Source of the DNA: CAYFPS01 sp964345075
Lineage (GTDB): Bacteria > CAIWAD01
Assembly: GCA_964345075.1 (NCBI GenBank)
Contig: CAYFPS010000020.1
Coordinates: 1 to 52,770 of the forward strand
DNA length: 52,770 nt
Direction: 5' to 3'
Shown: positions 47,411-52,770 of the stretch, piece after piece
How positions within the stretch are numbered: the stretch's first letter is position 1
Layout of the letters: each line of letters opens with the position of its first letter
The notes under the pieces: generated by a model
Database searches by the model: none
Seen by the model: the letters and a program-made list of their open reading frames with translations, nothing else
What the model was told of the DNA's origin: nothing
Translations under genes and position numbers: made by a program

Positions 47411-47426
47411 GATTGCGAATCGGTCT

Positions 47427-48401
47427 GTGAGTGAAGTCCGGGAGAACATCCCCCCGGAATCCTGCGCAGAAGTCGTCAACATCGGTGGTCAGGCGGTCAT
47501 TGATGGAGTGATGATGAGGGCGCCGGGAGCCGTAGCCACGGCCGTTCGCGTCGAGCCGGATCGAATACTTGTGCGCCGCGAGGAATATGTTTCCTGGTCG
47601 CGGCGTTTTCCTTTTCTGGGCCTGCCCATCTTGCGCGGTGCCGTATCGTTGTATGAATCACTGCTGATCGGAACCAGCACGCTCAACTGGTCGGCGGAAG
47701 TCAGCCAGTATGGCGACGAAGCACAGCACGAGCAGGGTCTGGCTCACAAGGTCGCCGCAGGCCTGTCTATCCTTGCCGCCTTTTCGGTGGGCATCCTGAT
47801 CTTCATGTACCTGCCCTACCTGATCAGCACCTTGCTGGATGTATCACGCAATCAGCTGAGTTTCCATCTGGTGGTGGGCTTCTTTCGCATTTCGCTGCTG
47901 CTGCTTTACCTCTGGGGAATTTCCCGCTGGGAAGATGTGCGCGTGCTCTTTGCTTATCACGGCGCCGAGCACAAGTCGATCTATGCCTGGGAAGAGACTG
48001 GTACGGTAACGGTTGAAGAAGCAACTCATCACACGCGCTTTCATCCCCGCTGCGGCACCAGTTTCCTGCTGATCGTGGCGCTGGCCACCGTGCTGGTCTA
48101 CGCAATCTTCGACACCTTCTGGATTCAGCGCTTCGGTGAATTCAGCGGGCCCTTTCACCGTTTGCTGGTTCACCTTCCGCTGGTTCCGCTGGTGGCCGGT
48201 GTTGCCTTTGAAATTCTGCAGCTGAGCAATCGCCGGCGGGCAGGCGTGATCACACGCATGCTGATTGCGCCCGGTCTCTGGTTTCAGCGTCTGACCACAC
48301 ACGAGCCGAACGCCGAGCAGATTGAAGTTGCCGTCGTTGCCATTCGCGCAAGTCTCGACTTGCCAATGGATGGTCTGGCCTCTCGAATCGAATTCATTTA
48401 G
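47427..48401 (+). CDS. DUF1385 membrane protein
   Basis: 324 residues from GTG 47427, the first sensible start after rpmE. The family hallmark GGQAVIDGVMMRAPG is near the N-terminus, AYHGAEHKSIYAWE in the middle and HPRCGTSFLL later, with about four membrane helices. It is encoded next to rpmE and prfA in many bacteria, but its function is not established. Confidence 0.9.
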   Translation: MSEVRENIPPESCAEVVNIGGQAVIDGVMMRAPGAVATAVRVEPDRILVRREEYVSWSRRFPFLGLPILRGAVSLYESLLIGTSTLNWSAEVSQYGDEAQHEQGLAHKVAAGLSILAAFSVGILIFMYLPYLISTLLDVSRNQLSFHLVVGFFRISLLLLYLWGISRWEDVRVLFAYHGAEHKSIYAWEETGTVTVEEATHHTRFHPRCGTSFLLIVALATVLVYAIFDTFWIQRFGEFSGPFHRLLVHLPLVPLVAGVAFEILQLSNRRRAGVITRMLIAPGLWFQRLTTHEPNAEQIEVAVVAIRASLDLPMDGLASRIEFI

Positions 48402-48413
48402 CGAGCCCCTATC

Positions 48414-49493
48414 ATGCGTGAACGTCTGCTGCGACTGCTGGAGCGCCATGACGAACTCGGTCGTCGCCTTGGTGATCCCAATGTGCTGGCCGATCAGAAA
48501 GCCTACATGGAGCTGACCCGTGAACACAAGCGCCTTAGCCAGATAGTGGCCAAGGGCCGTGTCTGGCTGGAAAGCGATGGACAGCTCACGGAAGCCAGAG
48601 AGCTGATTCGCAACGAAAGCGATCCCGAAATCCGGGAAATGGCTGAAATGCAGCGGGACGAAGCCGAAGAGCTGCTGGAATCCCTTACCGAAGAGCTCAA
48701 GTTGATGATGGTTCCGCGTGATCCGGCCGACTTCCGCAACTGCATTGTGGAAGTCCGCGCAGGAACAGGCGGTGACGAGGCGGCGCTTTTTGCTGCCGAC
48801 CTGTTCCGCATGTATCAGCGCTATGCCGAGCTCAATCAGCTGAAGCTGGAAGTGATGGAGCAAAGTGAAGGCGGCATGGGCGGCTTCAAGGAAGTCATCT
48901 TCTCGCTTTCGGGTGAAGAGGCCTACGGGCGCCTCAAATACGAAGGTGGCGTGCATCGCGTGCAGCGTGTGCCGGCCACCGAGAGTCAGGGCCGCGTTCA
49001 CACCAGTGCTGCCAGTGTGGCCGTGCTGCCGGAAGCCGAGGAAGTGGATGTCAAGATTGAGGCGAAGGATCTTCGCATCGATGTCTACCGCTCCAGCGGC
49101 CCCGGCGGACAGTCGGTCAACACCACAGATTCTGCCGTTCGTATCACGCACATTCCTACAGGCCTGGTCGTCACCTGTCAGGACGAAAAGAGCCAGCACA
49201 AGAACAAGGAAAAGGCCTTGAAAGTGCTGCGTAGTCGTCTCTACGAAGCGAAACTCGCCGAAGAGAAGGCCAAGCTGGATTCCGAGCGCAAGAGTCAGGT
49301 TTCCACCGGCGACCGCAGCGCCAAGATCCGCACCTACAACTTTCCGCAAAACCGTGTGACAGACCACCGCATCAATCTCACGCTTTACAAGCTGGATCAG
49401 GTGATGAACGGCGATCTGAGCGAGCTTCTGGATGCCCTGCGAACGGCCGATCTGCAGGAGCGGATGGAGGCCGTGGACACAGGCGGAGTCTGA
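48414..49493 (+). CDS. prfA: Peptide chain release factor 1
   Basis: 359 residues with the peptidyl-hydrolysis motif GGQ (SSGPGGQSVNTTDS) and the stop-codon-reading PxT as PAT in VPATESQGR, so UAA/UAG-specific RF1. It is followed after one base by its methyltransferase PrmC, which modifies the Gln of GGQ. Confidence 0.98.
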   Translation: MRERLLRLLERHDELGRRLGDPNVLADQKAYMELTREHKRLSQIVAKGRVWLESDGQLTEARELIRNESDPEIREMAEMQRDEAEELLESLTEELKLMMVPRDPADFRNCIVEVRAGTGGDEAALFAADLFRMYQRYAELNQLKLEVMEQSEGGMGGFKEVIFSLSGEEAYGRLKYEGGVHRVQRVPATESQGRVHTSAASVAVLPEAEEVDVKIEAKDLRIDVYRSSGPGGQSVNTTDSAVRITHIPTGLVVTCQDEKSQHKNKEKALKVLRSRLYEAKLAEEKAKLDSERKSQVSTGDRSAKIRTYNFPQNRVTDHRINLTLYKLDQVMNGDLSELLDALRTADLQERMEAVDTGGV

Positions 49494-49494
49494 G

Positions 49495-50361
49495 ATGGAT
49501 CTGCTGCTGGGTGAGGTTCTTGCCCGCTCCCGGGATTGGCTGAAATCCAAGGGCATCGAAAACGCCACTCGCGAGACCGATGAGCTGGCAGCCCGCTGTC
49601 TGTCGTGTACACGGATGGATCTTTATCTGTCACACGACAGGCCTGTCGATGAATCACGACTGAGCGAGCTGCGCCAATTGCTCAAGCGCCGTGCCAGTGG
49701 CGAACCGCTGCAATACCTGCTGGGCAATCAGCCCTTCCGCAATGCCGACCTTCGTGTGGATGCCCGTGTGCTCATACCGAGGCCAGAAACCGAGGAGCTG
49801 GTAGAACTTGTTCTGAAGGGGGAAAAGGGGCGCGGTCCCCGCAGCATTCTGGACGCGGGTACGGGTTCAGGCTGCATTGCCATCAGTCTGGCGCAGGAGC
49901 TTCCGGATTGCCGCATTCAAGCAGTCGATCTGCAACCAGCGGCGCTTGAGCTTGCCAGCGAAAACGCTCGCGCCAACAAGGTTGCCGACCGCATCACTTT
50001 CAGCCGTATGGATCTCTTGCGTGATACGCCGGAAAGCCCGGTAGATGTGCTTGTTTCCAATCCGCCCTATGTATCACCGTCCGACAAGGGCCGCCTGCAG
50101 CCGGAGCTTTTGTGGGAGCCCCAGGACGCGCTCTATGCCGATGACGATGGATTGCTTTTCTATCGGCGCTTTGCCCGATCCATGGCTGCCTTTGTCAAGC
50201 CGGGCGGGCACTTCTACTTCGAGATCGGTGAAGATCAGGGTACGCGGCTGCTCAATTTGTATCACACCGTTTCCAGAGAATTGCGCGTGCTCAAGGATCT
50301 TGCCGGCAAAGATCGCTTCCTTGTGGGCAGATTTACCGGAGGCGGGGAGCTTCAGTCATGA
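49495..50361 (+). CDS. prmC: Release factor glutamine methyltransferase PrmC
   Basis: 288 residues: an N-terminal helical domain (PLQYLLGNQPFRNADLRV) and a SAM-dependent fold with LDAGTGSGCIAISLA and the NPPY catalytic motif in VSNPPYVSPSD. It methylates the GGQ glutamine of RF1 and RF2. A GTATCAC word starts exactly after the NPPY-coding triplets (50071). It overlaps rnr by four bases. Confidence 0.97.
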   Translation: MDLLLGEVLARSRDWLKSKGIENATRETDELAARCLSCTRMDLYLSHDRPVDESRLSELRQLLKRRASGEPLQYLLGNQPFRNADLRVDARVLIPRPETEELVELVLKGEKGRGPRSILDAGTGSGCIAISLAQELPDCRIQAVDLQPAALELASENARANKVADRITFSRMDLLRDTPESPVDVLVSNPPYVSPSDKGRLQPELLWEPQDALYADDDGLLFYRRFARSMAAFVKPGGHFYFEIGEDQGTRLLNLYHTVSRELRVLKDLAGKDRFLVGRFTGGGELQS

Positions 50362-52556
50362 AACAACGAGGCGGCAGGCAGCAGAGAAGGCCGGGTGGCG
50401 GCAATCGTCGCCCGCAGACCCCGGCCCAGCACAAGGCGCGTAATGCCCGCGATCAACTGACTGAAAAGATTGTCCGGGTGCTTGGGGAGGGTCGCGGACA
50501 CAAGACCCGCTCCCTTTTCAATCTGCTGGGCCGCCCGCTGAACTATGCCGAGTTCTGCGGGCTGCTGGATGAACTTCGTGATACAGGGCGCATTCGCAAG
50601 GACGAATTGCGGCGTTGGGTCTCTGGCGGACCTGCCCGCGAAGTCAAGGGCCTGCTCTTCAAGACCGCTTCGGGTAGCGGCTACCTGCAGGCCGACGATA
50701 CTGGCGAGAAAATCCTCATGCAGCGCAGACAGCTGGATCGCCTGCTGCAGGAGGACTGGCTGAAGGTCAAGGTTGTGCCCGGACAGGGCGGTGGTCCTTC
50801 GGAAGGCCGGGTAGTAGAGCTGCTTGAGCGACGGCTGAAAAAGGTGGTTGGTCGCCTGGCCCGCTATGGCAGCGACTGGGCCCTCTTTCCCGAGAGTCTG
50901 AAATTTGCCGGTTTGATTCGAGTCAAGGGCCGGCCGCCCGAAGCCTGTAACACGGGTGACCGGGTCATTGCCACTCTGCTGCCGGACCCGGATGGTGATC
51001 CCGTGCCTTCCAGCTTGTGGGTCACGGTGCTCGATCGCATTCAGGAGGAGTCGGAAGCCCGTCAGCTGCAGGAGGCGATCAAGGCCGAGTTCAACCTGCC
51101 GGGAGAATTCTTTTCGGCCGAGCTGGCCGAGGCCGGGCGTTATCGGCAGGTGGATGTTGTTCCCACAGACGACCGAATCGATCTGCGTGATACAACCATT
51201 TTCACGATTGATCCCGAGGACGCCAAAGACTTCGACGACGCCCTGTCAATCCGTAACACGGACGATGGCTGGGAGCTGGGCGTACACATCGCCGATGTCA
51301 GTCATTTTGTCGCCGAAGGCGGTGGGCTGGATCGCGCGGCCAGAAGGCGCGGCTGCTCGGTCTATCTGCCTGGTGAAGTCATTCCCATGCTGCCACACGC
51401 CCTTTCTTCGGGCCTCTGCAGTCTGGCCGAAGGCGTAGATCGTTATACCTTCAGCGTCTTCATGCATGTATCACGCACCGGTGAGATTGGCGCTGTGAAA
51501 GCCGCGAAATCGCTGATTCGTTCCAGCAGGAGATTCACCTATGCCGAAGTGCAGGATCTGATCGATGGCAAGGTATCGACTGTTGGTAGCGAAGAACTGG
51601 ACAAGGCCCTTGGCGAAATCGATCAGCTCTGGCGTTTGCTCAAGAGGCGGCGCATGGAGGAGGGTGGTCTGGATTTTGCCCTGCCGGAGGCCGGCTTCAA
51701 GCTGGACGAAGAAGGTAATCCGCTGGAGCCGAAGGTGCGCCGGAGCCGCGAGGCCAACTTTCTTGTTGAAGAGTGCATGCTGCTGGCCAACAAGTGTGTG
51801 GCCGGGATTCTGGCCGATCACAAGCGGCCGTGTGTTTACCGCATCCACGAAGAACCCGGCGGCGAAAAGCTGGAACGCTTTCGCAAGGCACTGGGCTGGC
51901 TGGGCCTTTCCGCGGAAATCAAGCTGAAATCGGTCAAGGACTGGCAGCAGCTGCTGGCGGGCTTTCATGGCCTGCCTGAAGAGGCCTTCCTGAATCGTCA
52001 GGTCCTGCGCAGCATGATGAAGGCTCGCTACGACCTGGAGAATCCCGGGCACTTTGGTCTTGGATTCGATCGCTATGCACATTTTACGTCGCCCATCAGG
52101 CGATATCCCGATTTGCAGGTCCACAGACTGCTCAAGCAGTTTCTGCTTCGTGAAGCTTCCACGGCAGAAGGCCTGCTGATGACCGGTGCCAACCGCGCCA
52201 ATCAGCGTGAGCTGCTGGCCATGGAATCCGAGCGGGCAGCAATCAAGGTCAAGCAGGTGCTATACCTGAGTCGCCGACTGGGCGAGAGCTTCGAGGCGAC
52301 CATCAGTGGAGTAGAGCGCTTTGGTATCTTCGTCGAGCTGGATGATGTCCTGGCCGACGCGCTGATACCTGCCGCTGAAATGCCTGACGAATACTGGGAG
52401 CTTTCTCGGGAAGGCTTTGAAGCGCGTGGCAAGAAAAGTGGCCTGAGGCTGCGCATCGGGGACAGGGTAACGGTGCAGGTACTGCGCACCAATCTTGAAA
52501 AGCGTGAGGTGGATTGCCGCTTCGATCCCGGTTTTTTCAAGAAAAAACAAAGCTGA
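50358..52556 (+). CDS. rnr: Ribonuclease R (RNB family 3'-5' exoribonuclease)
   Basis: 732 residues: a basic N-terminal tail, winged-helix-like and cold-shock domains, the RNB catalytic domain with DPEDAKDFDDA (the Asp cluster for Mg2+) and ADVSHFV, and a C-terminal S1 domain (GESFEATISGVERFGIFVEL) with a Lys-rich end. It degrades structured RNA processively. The start overlaps prmC (ATGA). Confidence 0.96.
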   Translation: MKQRGGRQQRRPGGGNRRPQTPAQHKARNARDQLTEKIVRVLGEGRGHKTRSLFNLLGRPLNYAEFCGLLDELRDTGRIRKDELRRWVSGGPAREVKGLLFKTASGSGYLQADDTGEKILMQRRQLDRLLQEDWLKVKVVPGQGGGPSEGRVVELLERRLKKVVGRLARYGSDWALFPESLKFAGLIRVKGRPPEACNTGDRVIATLLPDPDGDPVPSSLWVTVLDRIQEESEARQLQEAIKAEFNLPGEFFSAELAEAGRYRQVDVVPTDDRIDLRDTTIFTIDPEDAKDFDDALSIRNTDDGWELGVHIADVSHFVAEGGGLDRAARRRGCSVYLPGEVIPMLPHALSSGLCSLAEGVDRYTFSVFMHVSRTGEIGAVKAAKSLIRSSRRFTYAEVQDLIDGKVSTVGSEELDKALGEIDQLWRLLKRRRMEEGGLDFALPEAGFKLDEEGNPLEPKVRRSREANFLVEECMLLANKCVAGILADHKRPCVYRIHEEPGGEKLERFRKALGWLGLSAEIKLKSVKDWQQLLAGFHGLPEEAFLNRQVLRSMMKARYDLENPGHFGLGFDRYAHFTSPIRRYPDLQVHRLLKQFLLREASTAEGLLMTGANRANQRELLAMESERAAIKVKQVLYLSRRLGESFEATISGVERFGIFVELDDVLADALIPAAEMPDEYWELSREGFEARGKKSGLRLRIGDRVTVQVLRTNLEKREVDCRFDPGFFKKKQS

Positions 52557-52570
52557 AAACAGGTATTTTG

Positions 52571-52622
52571 CCCAATTCTTGATTCGGATCTTGCAGAATC
52601 CAAATCAATCTTTAAATTGGGC
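52571..52622. other. Imperfect stem-loop after rnr
   Basis: CCCAATT (from 52571) can pair with AATTGGG (to about 52622), with inner pairing TTGATT/AATCAA and GGAT/ATCC. It is AT-rich and has no T-tract, so a terminator role is uncertain. Confidence 0.35.
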
Positions 52623-52694
52623 CTCCCTTTGATAGACACGCCCTCAGGCCGAAAGGTCTTCCGTCCACTGCGGCGGAATTTTTTTGCAGTCCTA

Positions 52695-52723
52695 TTGACT
52701 CAAAGAATTAACAGGGCTATCTT
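52695..52723 (+). promoter_or_regulatory. Strong promoter-like sequence at the right edge
   Basis: TTGACT (52695-52700), 17 bases, TATCTT (52718-52723). No coding start is seen in the remaining 47 bases, so its gene (protein or RNA) lies outside the window. Confidence 0.5.
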
Positions 52724-52770
52724 AGGGGTCTTTGCGCCAAATCAGGGCGCGGCTCTTTGACAGACAGTGA

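Larger units (their letters stand above)
2797..51474. repeat. Dispersed short word GTATCAC (extended TGTATCAC), 56 copies
   Basis: Counted by eye. Plus orientation (GTATCAC) starts: 2797, 5683, 6037, 6887, 10890, 12266, 12940, 13477, 13637, 15575, 15913, 16671, 17332, 20177, 24467, 25139, 30522, 31884, 35484, 35672, 36018, 36857, 42325, 42527, 47841, 49141, 50071, 50259, 51468. Minus orientation (GTGATAC) starts: 2861, 6310, 6577, 8110, 12080, 14864, 17224, 20670, 21072, 21234, 22972, 23654, 23763, 24039, 24506, 26251, 27064, 27911, 29849, 35713, 35909, 40095, 42823, 44992, 50021, 50578, 51187. In 38 of 56 the preceding base (read in the GTATCAC sense) is T. All but 31884 lie inside genes. 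Chance would give about 5-6. Confidence 0.9.

Noticed and set aside
2797..51474. GTATCAC words as FtsK-orienting or replication-strand markers
   Set aside because: Orientation is almost even (29 to 27) over the whole window; such markers are strongly strand-biased.
1..52770. tRNA or rRNA genes
   Set aside because: I saw no convincing cloverleaf or rRNA segment on either strand; a tRNAscan/Infernal run would be decisive.

Overview
The window looks like a metagenome-assembled contig (four runs of N) from a Gram-negative bacterium of the FCB superphylum outside classical Bacteroidota. Secreted proteins end in FlgD-like tails with an NPFNP core, there are lipoproteins and a beta-barrel protein, yet there is no SusC/SusD pair. 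Latescibacteria-, Krumholzibacteria- or Eisenbacteria-like lineages are possible, but no phylum can be fixed from this sequence alone.

Positions 1788-28595 hold a beta-1,3-glucan (laminarin-type) utilisation locus of four operons. Operon 1 (+) is GH17, a glucan-binding protein and a cytosolic GH149/GH161-like phosphorylase. Operon 2 (+) is a binding protein, a large GH16, a binding protein, a ROK regulator and a GH16. Operon 3 (+) is a glycosidase fused to a predicted outer-membrane barrel, then GH3. Operon 4 (-) is a binding lipoprotein, a ROK regulator, a GH16 lipoprotein and a GPH sugar transporter. All four start with a near-identical promoter: a -35 box, 17-18 bases, a -10 box, and overlapping or next to it an inverted repeat ACTTTGTTCG, five bases, CGAACAAAGT, very probably the operator of the two ROK proteins. 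Inferred flow: GH16/GH17 cut glucan outside the cytoplasm, repeat-bearing binding proteins hold it, GPH imports oligosaccharides, and GH3 and the phosphorylase finish them.

The left edge carries a tyrosine recombinase and an array of GGTCSGACC repeats. The same palindrome recurs just outside the right edge at 28633-28663, so the locus may be, or may once have been, a mobile island.

The rest is mostly ordinary: an MFS transporter, a secreted nuclease, an LpoB-like/COG3014-like lipoprotein pair, a PAS/zinc protein set in repeat-rich intergenic DNA, a minus-strand operon (CcsA, HAD phosphatase, M16 peptidase, M1-like peptidase), an NtrB/NtrC-type two-component system, an MBL hydrolase, a VOC protein, and a core block rho-rpmE-DUF1385-prfA-prmC-rnr.

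The most striking signal is not a gene. The heptamer GTATCAC (extended TGTATCAC) occurs 56 times by eye, on both strands about equally, in all reading frames, inside housekeeping and accessory genes alike, against about 5-6 expected. It imposes unusual codons such as GTA-TCA. This looks like a DNA-level signal: an uptake sequence, a methylation or restriction motif, or a Chi-like site.
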